In this document: positions 48,660-56,503 of the stretch, in pieces
Layout of the letters: each line of letters begins with the position of its first letter
Numbering within the stretch: position 1 is the stretch's first letter
From: Arthrobacter luteolus NBRC 107841
GTDB taxonomy: Bacteria; Actinomycetota; Actinomycetes; Actinomycetales; Micrococcaceae
Direction: 5' to 3'
NCBI RefSeq assembly: GCF_001552075.1
Contig: NZ_BCQM01000001.1
Location: 186,001-250,000 of the forward strand
DNA: 64,000 nt
Made by a program: the position numbers and the translations under genes
The notes under the pieces: generated by a model
Told to the model about the DNA's origin: nothing
What the model saw: only the letters and a program-made list of their open reading frames with translations
The model's database searches: none

Positions 48660-49600
48660 GCCCGGCGCCGCCGGATTTCCTCGGCGGCCTGCGGCAGCAC
48701 GGAGAACAGGTCACCCACCACACCGAAGTCGGCGATCTCGAAAACGGGTGCGTCGGAATCCTTGTTGATGGCCACAATCACCTTGGCGGTCTGCATTCCG
48801 GCCTTCTGCTGGATCGCGCCGGAAATACCGGCGGAGATGTACAGCTGGGGAGAGACCGTCTTGCCGGTCTGGCCCACCTGCGCGGAATGCTCGATCCAGC
48901 CGGCGTCCGTGGCTGCACGGGAGGCTCCCACGGCGCCTCCCAGCAGGTCGGCGAGCTCCTCAAGCGGTCCGAAGTCGCCGTCCACGCCCCGGCCTCCGGC
49001 CACGATGACCCTGGCTTCGGACAACTCCGGACGTCCGCTCACACGCTTCTCGGAGCGTCCGGTCACGGTTGCCGCCGGGCCGGTTTCCGGAACGGTGACC
49101 AGGCTGCGCACCGGTGCGGCGTTCTCCCCGGCCGGCGCCGGTTCGACCGAGTTCGCCTTAATGGTGATGATCGGAACCCCGGTCTCGACCCGGCAGGTCG
49201 ACGTGAAAGACCCGGCCAGCACCGATTTGGTGACCGAGAGATCCGGTGCGACGGCGACGGCGTCGGTAATAACGCCGGAACCGAGCTTGATGCCCGTCCG
49301 CGCCGCCACCTCACGGTCTTCGAAGGAGTTGCCCAGCAGCACGGCCACGGGCCCGGCTGCCCGGACCGCTTCAGCGAGGAACGCCGCTTTGGCAGCGACC
49401 AGCACATCGGGCAGCGGCTGGGCAGGCTCGTACAGTTCCACGACGCCGTGCCTGCCCAGTTCCGCGGCGGTTTCCTCGGACAGCGGGCGGGGTGAGGCGA
49501 CCACCGGGTCACCTATCGAGGCGGCGATAGCCAGCAGCTCGCGGGCCGCCCGCGGCAGTGGCAGGGACGGAACATCGATGAAGACCAAAACGGAGCCCAT
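48656..49600 (-). CDS. etfA: electron transfer flavoprotein alpha subunit (FixB-like)
   Basis: A 314-residue FAD-binding subunit that moves electrons from acyl-CoA and other dehydrogenases toward quinone. The C-terminal FAD domain has GRGVDGDFGPLEELADLLGG, SRAATDAGWI, QVGQTGKTVSPQLYISAGIS and FSVLPQAAEEI. The start is the ATG at 49600 with AAGGAGG upstream; longer in-frame readings run back into etfB. It follows etfB by 49 bp, as in fixA-fixB (Rv3029c-Rv3028c). Confidence 0.95.
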   Translation of the reverse strand: MGSVLVFIDVPSLPLPRAARELLAIAASIGDPVVASPRPLSEETAAELGRHGVVELYEPAQPLPDVLVAAKAAFLAEAVRAAGPVAVLLGNSFEDREVAARTGIKLGSGVITDAVAVAPDLSVTKSVLAGSFTSTCRVETGVPIITIKANSVEPAPAGENAAPVRSLVTVPETGPAATVTGRSEKRVSGRPELSEARVIVAGGRGVDGDFGPLEELADLLGGAVGASRAATDAGWIEHSAQVGQTGKTVSPQLYISAGISGAIQQKAGMQTAKVIVAINKDSDAPVFEIADFGVVGDLFSVLPQAAEEIRRRRA

Positions 49601-49649
49601 GGGGCGCCCTCCTTGGGGGTGCGGGCGCGGCAGCGCCTGAGCGGACGTG

Positions 49650-50489
49650 CTAGATGAGTTTCTGCGAAGCGAGGTAGTCCACGAGCTTGATGCCGGCATC
49701 CCCGTCGTCGTTGATGACGGTGCCCTGCCCACGCGCCGGGCGCGGTGCCGACGCGGCCACTGAGGTCCAGGACCCGGCCAATCCCACCTGGGACGCCTCC
49801 AGCCCGATGTCCTGGAGCGAGAGCACGGCAATAGGCTTTTTCTTTGCCGCCATGATTCCGCGGAAGTTCGGGTAGCGCGGTTCGTTGGCCTGGTCCGTCA
49901 CCGACACCAGGGCCGGCAGCGGCGCCTCGATCGTCTCGGAGTAGGAGTCGCCGTCGCGCCGGGCACGCAGCACCGGACCGGACGCGGTGTCCACCGCTTC
50001 CAGCTCCGCGGCGAAGGTCAGCTGGGCAAACGACAGCCGCTCGGCGAGCTGCGCCGGAACCAGCGAGGTCTCTCCGTCGGTGGACGCCATTCCCGTGATC
50101 ACCAGGTCAACGGGTCCCTGAGTGTTGTCCAGATGGCGTACGACGGCGGCCAGGGCAAGCGAGGTGCCGGCGGCATCGGACCCGGCGAGGCCGTCATCCA
50201 GCAGATGCACGCCCTTGTAGGCGCCGATCTGAAGGGATTTTTTCACCGCGTTCACCGCGGCGGCCGGCCCCATCGCAACGGCGGTAACGGTGTTGCCGCC
50301 CTTTTCCCCACCGCGTGCCTCAGCCAGCTGGAGCGCGGCTTCGAGGGCGTATTCGTCCAGCTCGGAGAGGATGCTCTCGGAACGGTCAAGTGTGTGGTCC
50401 GGGCCAGCCAGCTGACGATCAAACTGGGTGTCCGGGACGTGTTTAACCAAAACGACGATGTTCAGCGGCCTGTTGGCTGACTCCTGCAT
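49650..50489 (-). CDS. etfB: electron transfer flavoprotein beta subunit (FixA-like)
   Basis: A 279-residue AMP-binding subunit pairing with EtfA. The N-terminus NIVVLVKHVPDTQFDRQL, the family VTGMASTDGETSLVPAQLAE region and ARRDGDSYSETIE, LPALVSVTDQANEPRYPNFR are characteristic. The start is the ATG at 50489, preceded by AGGAAAGG. The frame continues open upstream through the hairpin-rich region but without family sequence. Confidence 0.95.
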   Translation of the reverse strand: MQESANRPLNIVVLVKHVPDTQFDRQLAGPDHTLDRSESILSELDEYALEAALQLAEARGGEKGGNTVTAVAMGPAAAVNAVKKSLQIGAYKGVHLLDDGLAGSDAAGTSLALAAVVRHLDNTQGPVDLVITGMASTDGETSLVPAQLAERLSFAQLTFAAELEAVDTASGPVLRARRDGDSYSETIEAPLPALVSVTDQANEPRYPNFRGIMAAKKKPIAVLSLQDIGLEASQVGLAGSWTSVAASAPRPARGQGTVINDDGDAGIKLVDYLASQKLI

Positions 50490-50640
50490 TCCGGCCTTTC
50501 CTGTAGGACGATTCCGCCGGTGGGATTCCGGCATTCCCCCGCGCATCGGCGGCGACAGTTTAAAGCTAATCACACGCCGGCGCCGGGCTCGAATGCCAGG
50601 GCCCGGCGCGCTCCGGTGAAAGTTCCCTCCGGGTAGTCCC

Positions 50641-50737
50641 GGCACTCCCCCTAAAGGGGTGCCGCCCCTGGCCGCAGCGGCCGGAACATGGCTCCGGCCC
50701 GCTGCGGGAGATGGATTCATCCCCACAGCGGGCCGGA
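50641..50737. terminator. cluster of three GC-rich hairpins downstream of the HtrA-like gene
   Basis: Three inverted repeats lie between the HtrA-like stop and etfB: 50641-50663 (8-bp stem with a bulge), 50672-50685 (GGCCGC-type arms), and 50693-50737 (perfect 12-bp arms with a further short stem in the loop). No clear T-run follows, so they could be terminators of an imperfect kind or mRNA-stabilising structures. Confidence 0.45.
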
Positions 50738-50760
50738 ACTGTTCCTGTTGCGCCGGCACG

Positions 50761-50796
50761 GTGTCCTGTGCCGGTGCGGTGTCCTGTGCCGGTGCG
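50761..50796. repeat. two perfect copies of an 18-bp unit
   Basis: GTGTCCTGTGCCGGTGCG occurs at 50761-50778 and again at 50779-50796, just downstream of the HtrA-like gene's stop. No gene reads through here convincingly. Confidence 0.75.
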
Positions 50797-50810
50797 CGGG
50801 CGCCGGGCAG

Positions 50811-52379
50811 CTACTGGCTGGCTGAGTCGCCCAGCGTGGTGCTGGTGCTGGCGGTCTGGCCGTTGCGGACGTAGTCAATGTTGACCTTGCTGCCGGCAGC
50901 CTGCATCCGGATGGCTGCGGTCAGGGACTGCGCATCGGTGATGGGGATTCCGTTCACGGATGTCACGATGTCCCCCTTCTGCAGCCCTGCGTTGGCGGCC
51001 GGTGTCCCGCTCGCCGGATTGTCGGCGATCGCTGCACCGATGGTGAAGGAAGACGAGCCCGACCCGGTGGCCGGCGTTACCGAAACGCCCAGGAAACCGT
51101 GGCTGGCGGATCCGTCGGCGATGATTTCCTCAGCCACGCGTTTTGCGTAGTTGGCGGGAACCGCAAACCCGACGCCGATGCTCCCGCTGTCTTCTCCGGT
51201 GCTGGTGGAGGACGCCGAAGCGATCGCAACGTTCACACCGATGACTTCGCCGTCGGAGTTCACCAGCGCTCCGCCGGAGTTTCCGTGGTTGATCGCCGCG
51301 TCAGTCTGGATGACGTTCAGGTAGATCGATGCGGAGGCCGAGCTTTGATTCTGCGAGGACCCGTCCGGCGGTGCAAACCGGAACCCGTAGCCGTCGTCCT
51401 CCGGTGCCGAATCCGTGTTGGACTCGGGTGCGGCTGATGACTGGACGCTGATGGTCCGGTTCAGGGTGGAGACGATCCCATCGGTGACCGTGCCTGCCAG
51501 TCCCAGCGGTGCGCCGATGGCGATGACGGTGTCTCCGACGTTCAAATCGCCCGAGTCCCCCAGCGAGGCAGGGGTCAGGTCCGGTGCGTCCACCTTGATG
51601 ACGGCGAGGTCGGACAGCGGGTCGGTGCCGACCACCGTTGCGGAAAGCACGCGGCCGTCTTCGGTCTGCACCTCGATGGAGGGGCTGGCAACCGTGCCGC
51701 CGAGCGTCACCACGTGGGTGTTCGTCAGGATGTGCCCTTCATCGTCCAGGATGATCCCGGAGCCGCTGCCGGAGCTGCCGGAGCCGGAGACCTCGATGGT
51801 CACCACGCTCGGAGAGGCCTTTACCGCCGCGGCAGTCACGGCGTTAACGCTCTCGTGATCGTTGACCACCACGGTCTGGGACTGGCCTGTGGTTCCAGCG
51901 GCCGTATTGCCGCCGTTGAGCGCCGCGTCTGCCGCGACCGCCACACCGCCGCCGAGGAGGCCGGCTACCAGCATCGCCGTCACCAGGGTCCCGGTGCCGT
52001 AACGGCGCCGTTCCGTTGCTGCGGGCGGCAGGCCTGTATTCCCGTGGCCGCCTCCGTAATAGGTGTTGCCCGGGGAATCCGTTGGATAGGGGGCGCCGTA
52101 TCCCTGCTGCGGACCGGAGCCCGGAGTGCCGAAAGTGCCGGGCTGGGACGCGGACTGGGCCGGCATCCCGCCGGGTGCCTGCTGCGCCGTCCAGGCTGGC
52201 TGCTGCCCGCTGTTGCCTCCCGGATCGGGATGAGCGCCGCCGCCGGCGGGAAGCCGGGTTGTTTCGGTCGCCGCAGGCTCCGGCGCGTCCCCTGCGGGGG
52301 TGCTGGAAGACGGCGGTGCCGGCGGACGGGGAGGCAGAGGCCGCTGTGTGCCTTCGCTGCCCCCATAGTGCTCAGTCAT
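50811..52379 (-). CDS. HtrA-like membrane serine protease with PDZ domain
   Basis: Envelope quality-control protease of 522 residues: a Pro/Gly-rich cytosolic N-terminus (about 1-135), one membrane helix (about 140-165), a trypsin-like domain with catalytic triad H222 (TNTHVV), D257 (SDLAVIKVD) and S368 (HGNSGGAL), and a C-terminal PDZ domain (about 420-510; KGDIVTSVNGIPITD). The Asp-Ser spacing (111) is longer than in DegP (75) owing to a Ser/Asp/Glu-rich insertion. The start is the ATG at 52379 with GAAAGGA upstream. It is divergent from the TPM/PspA pair. Confidence 0.93.
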   Translation of the reverse strand: MTEHYGGSEGTQRPLPPRPPAPPSSSTPAGDAPEPAATETTRLPAGGGAHPDPGGNSGQQPAWTAQQAPGGMPAQSASQPGTFGTPGSGPQQGYGAPYPTDSPGNTYYGGGHGNTGLPPAATERRRYGTGTLVTAMLVAGLLGGGVAVAADAALNGGNTAAGTTGQSQTVVVNDHESVNAVTAAAVKASPSVVTIEVSGSGSSGSGSGIILDDEGHILTNTHVVTLGGTVASPSIEVQTEDGRVLSATVVGTDPLSDLAVIKVDAPDLTPASLGDSGDLNVGDTVIAIGAPLGLAGTVTDGIVSTLNRTISVQSSAAPESNTDSAPEDDGYGFRFAPPDGSSQNQSSASASIYLNVIQTDAAINHGNSGGALVNSDGEVIGVNVAIASASSTSTGEDSGSIGVGFAVPANYAKRVAEEIIADGSASHGFLGVSVTPATGSGSSSFTIGAAIADNPASGTPAANAGLQKGDIVTSVNGIPITDAQSLTAAIRMQAAGSKVNIDYVRNGQTASTSTTLGDSASQ

Positions 52380-52718
52380 ATGGGCCGTCCTTTCGAGAAT
52401 TCGGTTTACCCACAAGTATCGACCCATCCACTATGACAGGGGAGTCTGTGATGCAGACTGGAGAAGTCTGGATGGTTACTGGGAGTTTCCCGAACGGCTG
52501 TGGCAGCGGTGGGCCGCTGGACCGCCGTCGTCTCCCCTAGTCAGCCGTGGTATCTCCGGGCAAGCGTCCAGCTCCATGGGATACCGTTTCGTGGTGGACG
52601 GGTGCTCTGGCCACCCATAGAATCAATGCAATCCGTCCGGCAGAGCCCAGCACCACCAGACGCGGCGCAGAGACAAAGTGCAGAGACAAACAAGTTCAAA
52701 ACACACAAGGGATTTTTT
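52380..52718. promoter_or_regulatory. divergent promoter region of htrA-like and TPM genes
   Basis: A 339-bp gap. A perfect inverted repeat AGTCTG-N5-CAGACT (52443-52459) with a third half-site at 52466 lies on the HtrA-like side. Near the TPM gene are a -10-like TAGAAT (52617-52622) and an 11-bp direct repeat GCAGAGACAAA (52667-52677, 52680-52690). These are candidate stress-regulator sites; no regulator is assigned. No gene is seen here. Confidence 0.4.
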
Positions 52719-54758
52719 ATGCGGTTGAGGACGAAGCGGTTTGCGGCCGTGCTGGCTCTGAGTGCGATGGCGGTGCTGACTCCGTCCATGGCCCACGCGG
52801 ACCCTCCCGTGAGCATCCCCCCCGGGCAGTATCTGGTGGATACCAACGATTCCCTGGGCGGCAGCACCGGCGAAGTCCAGCAGGCAATCACGGACGTACA
52901 GCGCAGCAGTGGCTACACCCTCTACGTCGTGTACGTGGACAGCTTCACCGATCCCTCGGATGCCAGTGCCTGGGCCGAGGACGTCGTGACGGAAAAAGGC
53001 ATGGGCTCCAAGGAAGCCCTGCTGAGCGTCGCAACCGTCGAACGCAAGCTGGAGGTCTCCACCGGAGACCAGTCGGTACTCACCCAGGACAAGCGCAACG
53101 CGATAATTGAGGCAGCCCAGGAACCGCTGCTTGGCGTGCAGAACATCAGTTCCGAGCAGTGGGCGGCTTCCGCTGTCAACGCCACCAAGTCCCTGGAGGA
53201 CATTGCCGAGGGCGGCAGCGGGGAAATCTCCACCGGCGGCAGCAGCCTGCTCCCCGCGTTCATCACCGCCGGCATCGTGCTTGTCGGAGCATTCGCTGTC
53301 TTTGCCCTGGTCCGCAGCCGCTCGCGGAAACGGGGCGCACTGCCTCGGGCTCAGGACGCTGCGCCGAAGGATCCGCTGGATGCCATGAGCGTGGAAGAGC
53401 TGCGCAAGCGTGCCGGGAGCCTGCTCATTGCGGCAGATGACGCCATCAAATCCAGCGAGCAGGAACTCGCCTTCGCCGCAGCCCAGTACGGGGACGACGC
53501 CGTATCGACGTTTACTGACGACCTCGCCGTCGCCCGTGCCCACATGGGTGAATCCTTCAAGATGCAGCAGCAGCTCGACGACGAGATTCCGGATACCGAG
53601 GAGCAGCAGCGCACCTGGCTCAAGGACATCATCCGCCGCTGTGAAGCGGTCAACGATTCGCTGCAGGCGCACAAGGAAGACTTCGATGCGCTGCGCGAAC
53701 TGGAGAAGAACGCACCGAGTGCCCTCGCTTCGGCGCAGGAATCCGCGCGCGCCGCCGCGGCCAGGCTGGACTCCGCCCAGGCGGCCCTGGACGGACTCAG
53801 TACCCGGTACAGCGACTCCGCCCTGGTCCAGGTACGGGACAACATTGAACAGGCCACCGAGCGGCTGGCCTTCGTGGAGAACGCCGCAGCCACCGCGGAA
53901 GAGAAGCTCAGCAGCGCAGACACCTCCGCAGCGGTGCTGGCCGTCCGGGCCGCCGAGGAAAGCCTCCATCAGGCGAATGTCCTCATTGATGCCATTGACC
54001 GCACCGGGGCGGGACTGGATACCGCGGCCTCGGAACTTGACCGGGCGGTAGCCGACGCACGGCAGGATCTGGCGCAGGCACGGGCCTTTGCCCAGAGCGG
54101 CGCCCAGGGCGCCCTGGCCGGCCCGATTGCCGGCGTCGAACAGGCACTGGACGCCGTTGAAAGCGCCCGGCGCGGCAAGTACGATCCGGTGGACCTCCTC
54201 GGCCGGCTTGAGTCCTCCAACGCCCAGCTTGATGCGGCATTGGAGGGGCTCCGCGACCGGCAGGAACAGGAACGCCGGGCCCGCGACGCCCTGCAGCACA
54301 CAATCATGTCGGCGCAGGCGCAGATCGCCGGGACCTCCGACTACATCCGCGCCCGCCGCGGCGGAGTCGGCAGCGAAGCGAGGACCCGGCTCGCCGAAGC
54401 TGAACGCAACCTGCAGCAGGCCATCGCCGTGCAGTCCTCAGACCCGGTCAGTGCGCTCGCTTACGCCCAGCAGGCCAATGCGCTGGCGGCGCAGGCGTCC
54501 GAGATGGCCCGCCAGGATGTCGACGGGTTCGGCGGAATGGGCGGTATGGGTGGTGGCGGCGGTATGTACGGTGGACGCGGCGGCGGCAGCGGGCTGGGCG
54601 GGGCAATCCTGGGCGGCATCCTGATCGATTCCATCCTCCGTGGCGGCTCCCATGGCGGCGGAGGCGGCTGGGGCGGCGGCGGATTTGGCGGCTGGGGCGG
54701 CGGAGGCGGCTTCGGCGGCGGCGGTGGGGGCTTCGGTTCCTCCGGCGGAAATTTCTAG
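52719..54758 (+). CDS. secreted/membrane TPM-domain protein with Gly-rich tail
   Basis: A 679-residue protein. The signal peptide is MRLRTKRF followed by a hydrophobic core, with a likely cleavage after MAHA. A TPM domain follows (about 30-155: LGGSTGEVQQAITDVQR, YTLYVVYVDSF), then a membrane helix (about 180-205), long coiled coils (about 235-560) and a Gly-rich C-terminal tail (about 600-679, GGWGGGGFGGWGGG). TPM proteins are envelope-stress associated. The start is the ATG at 52719, with AAGGGA 7 bases upstream. PspA follows 72 bp later, suggesting a joint membrane-stress function. Confidence 0.87.
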   Translation: MRLRTKRFAAVLALSAMAVLTPSMAHADPPVSIPPGQYLVDTNDSLGGSTGEVQQAITDVQRSSGYTLYVVYVDSFTDPSDASAWAEDVVTEKGMGSKEALLSVATVERKLEVSTGDQSVLTQDKRNAIIEAAQEPLLGVQNISSEQWAASAVNATKSLEDIAEGGSGEISTGGSSLLPAFITAGIVLVGAFAVFALVRSRSRKRGALPRAQDAAPKDPLDAMSVEELRKRAGSLLIAADDAIKSSEQELAFAAAQYGDDAVSTFTDDLAVARAHMGESFKMQQQLDDEIPDTEEQQRTWLKDIIRRCEAVNDSLQAHKEDFDALRELEKNAPSALASAQESARAAAARLDSAQAALDGLSTRYSDSALVQVRDNIEQATERLAFVENAAATAEEKLSSADTSAAVLAVRAAEESLHQANVLIDAIDRTGAGLDTAASELDRAVADARQDLAQARAFAQSGAQGALAGPIAGVEQALDAVESARRGKYDPVDLLGRLESSNAQLDAALEGLRDRQEQERRARDALQHTIMSAQAQIAGTSDYIRARRGGVGSEARTRLAEAERNLQQAIAVQSSDPVSALAYAQQANALAAQASEMARQDVDGFGGMGGMGGGGGMYGGRGGGSGLGGAILGGILIDSILRGGSHGGGGGWGGGGFGGWGGGGGFGGGGGGFGSSGGNF

Positions 54759-54830
54759 GCTGCAGCCAAGATTTTTGACAGGCTGGTAACAGCACACAAC
54801 TCACAACCCCAGCGTTTGAAAGGCAGACAG

Positions 54831-55583
54831 ATGGTAAAGCAGTCAATATTCGGACGGATCGCCACACTGGCCAAGGCCAATATCAATGCCCTCCTGGACC
54901 AGGCGGAAGACCCCCAGAAGATGCTTGACCAGATGGTCCGCGATTACAGCAACAACATCGCCGAAGCAGAGAGCGCCGTCGCCCAGACCATCGGCAACCT
55001 GCGGATGCTCCAGGACGACTACAACGAAGATCTGGAGAACGCCCGGAACTGGGGCAACAAGGCTCTCGCGGCCTCCCGCAAGGCGGACGAGTTCCGCTCC
55101 GGCGGAAACACCGTGGACGCAGAGAAGTTCGACAACCTTGCAAAGGTCGCGATTCAGCGCCAGATGGCTGCTGAGAGCGAGGCACGCGGCGCCGAACCGA
55201 CGATCGCTTCCCAGGAAGAAATCGTCGAGCGCCTCAAGACCGGCCTGACCCAGATGAAGGACAAGCTCCAGCAGCTGCAGTCCAAGCGCAACGAGCTCAT
55301 CGCCCGCGCCCGGAACGCCGCCGCACAGAACCAGATGCACGACGCCATCAAGAGCATCGACGTGATGGATCCCACCTCAGAGGTCGGCCGCTTCGAAGAG
55401 AAGATCCGCCGCGAAGAGGCCAAGGTGCGCGGCGCCAACGAACTCGCTGCGTCCAGCCTGGACGCCCAGTTTGAGTCCTTGGAGGATCTCGGCGAGCAGA
55501 CCGAGGTTGAAGCCCGCTTGGCAGCCCTGAAGGCCTCGGCTTCGAACCAGTCCGCCAACCAGTCTGCGATCGAGCAGAACTAG
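54831..55583 (+). CDS. pspA: phage-shock protein A (PspA/Vipp1) homologue
   Basis: A 250-residue ESCRT-III-like coiled-coil protein that coats and protects stressed membrane. The N-terminus VKQSIFGRIATLAKANINAL, with LLDQAEDPQKMLDQMVRDY, is followed by continuous coiled coil (about 30-215), the usual PspA plan. The ATG at 54831 follows GAAAGG; an in-frame start at 54816 adds five residues. A strong terminator follows. Confidence 0.95.
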   Translation: MVKQSIFGRIATLAKANINALLDQAEDPQKMLDQMVRDYSNNIAEAESAVAQTIGNLRMLQDDYNEDLENARNWGNKALAASRKADEFRSGGNTVDAEKFDNLAKVAIQRQMAAESEARGAEPTIASQEEIVERLKTGLTQMKDKLQQLQSKRNELIARARNAAAQNQMHDAIKSIDVMDPTSEVGRFEEKIRREEAKVRGANELAASSLDAQFESLEDLGEQTEVEARLAALKASASNQSANQSAIEQN

Positions 55584-55599
55584 CCACAGCGGCGTTTTA

Positions 55600-55642
55600 C
55601 AGCAGGCTGGCCCCCGACCGGGTGCCGGCCTGCTGGTTTTTC
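55600..55642 (+). terminator. rho-independent terminator after pspA
   Basis: A 12-bp stem with one G-T wobble (55600-55611 with 55624-55635) and a GTTTTT tail end the TPM-pspA transcript. The converging DUF6328 gene begins its 3' end at 55650. Confidence 0.85.
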
Positions 55643-55649
55643 CGCGCTG

Positions 55650-56213
55650 TTACCCGGCCGGGGTGTCCTCTCCCGGCTCAGTACCTCCGCCGCGCTGCAG
55701 GGCACGCCTGCGGCCGGCCAGCGGCAGCACGATCCACAGACCGGCAAGGACGACGGCGGCTGCCGCGGCGGCCACCGGGCCTGCCCAGCCACCAAGCACG
55801 ATGTCGAACACCAGCCCTACGGTGCCGATGAGGATCAGTCCCACCAGGACCAGGGTCCAGCGCAGCAGCTGGTCGCTGTTGCGGACCAGGTCGTACTTGA
55901 TCCGGCGCTGGAAAAAGGAGCGGTGCATTACCACCGTGGACATCAGCACCGCCGTCACCAGGACCGAGAGAACAACCAGGGCCAGATAGATTCCGGTTTG
56001 GGCCGGGGTAAGAGTGGTGAAGCGTTCCTGGAACGGAAGCGTCAGCAGGAAACCGGTGAGGATCTGGATGCCGGTCTGCAGCACGCGCAGTTCCTGCAGC
56101 AGGTCTGTCCAATTGCGGTCCAGCTTCTGCAGGGCGCTTTCCCCGCGGTCCGGGTCTGCCTCCGGCCCGCTCCAGGACTTTCCGTGCGGCCTGCCGCTGC
56201 GGCGGGCAGTCAT
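55650..56213 (-). CDS. DUF6328-like four-helix membrane protein
   Basis: A 187-residue protein: a charged N-terminus, then LQELRVLQTGIQILTGFLLTLPFQERF (the family signature, about 40-66), and four membrane helices (about 47-65, 77-97, 122-142, 148-170). It matches the actinobacterial DUF6328 family, of unknown function. I chose the ATG at 56213, since a longer reading would run through the tRNA terminator. No clear ribosome site precedes it. It converges on pspA. Confidence 0.78.
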   Translation of the reverse strand: MTARRSGRPHGKSWSGPEADPDRGESALQKLDRNWTDLLQELRVLQTGIQILTGFLLTLPFQERFTTLTPAQTGIYLALVVLSVLVTAVLMSTVVMHRSFFQRRIKYDLVRNSDQLLRWTLVLVGLILIGTVGLVFDIVLGGWAGPVAAAAAAVVLAGLWIVLPLAGRRRALQRGGGTEPGEDTPAG

Positions 56214-56332
56214 GCAGCGAGTGTAGTGGCTGCCGCCGGCCGGCAGCGGGTTCGGCCGGAAGATCGGACACCGGATTTTGGGCACCGTCTGCAGCAGGGC
56301 ACAGCCGTCAGGAACCCCTGCCAAAAAACAGT

Positions 56333-56379
56333 GCAGGAAAAAAAGCAAAATCCCCGTCCGGAACCCGGACGGGGATTTT
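56333..56379 (-). terminator. rho-independent terminator of the initiator tRNA
   Basis: A perfect 14-bp inverted repeat (56347-56360 with 56366-56379, loop GAACC) is followed, on the minus strand, by T-rich sequence (T7 at about 56336-56344). It directly follows the tRNA on that strand. Confidence 0.9.
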
Positions 56380-56381
56380 CT

Positions 56382-56458
56382 TGGTTGCGGGGGCAAGATT
56401 TGAACTTGCGACCTCTGGGTTATGAGCCCAGCGAGCTACCGAACTGCTCCACCCCGCG
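56382..56458 (-). tRNA. initiator tRNA-fMet (CAT)
   Basis: A 77-base cloverleaf including an encoded CCA end (56382-56384). The anticodon loop is CTCATAA (anticodon CAT). Initiator features: C1 faces A72 without pairing (5' CGCGGGG, 3' CCCCGCA), and the anticodon stem ends in three G-C pairs (CTGGG/CCCAG). It has its own terminator and lies between the UPF0182 and DUF6328 genes, all on the minus strand. Confidence 0.95.
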
Positions 56459-56503
56459 GCGTGGTATCAACTGTACCGGCCGCGGGGCGGAGCCGCAAAT
56501 CAG

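Noticed and set aside
54775-54803. pspA promoter from the TTGACA at 54775
   Set aside because: A good -35 but no -10 match at 16-18 bp spacing; too weak to list as a feature.
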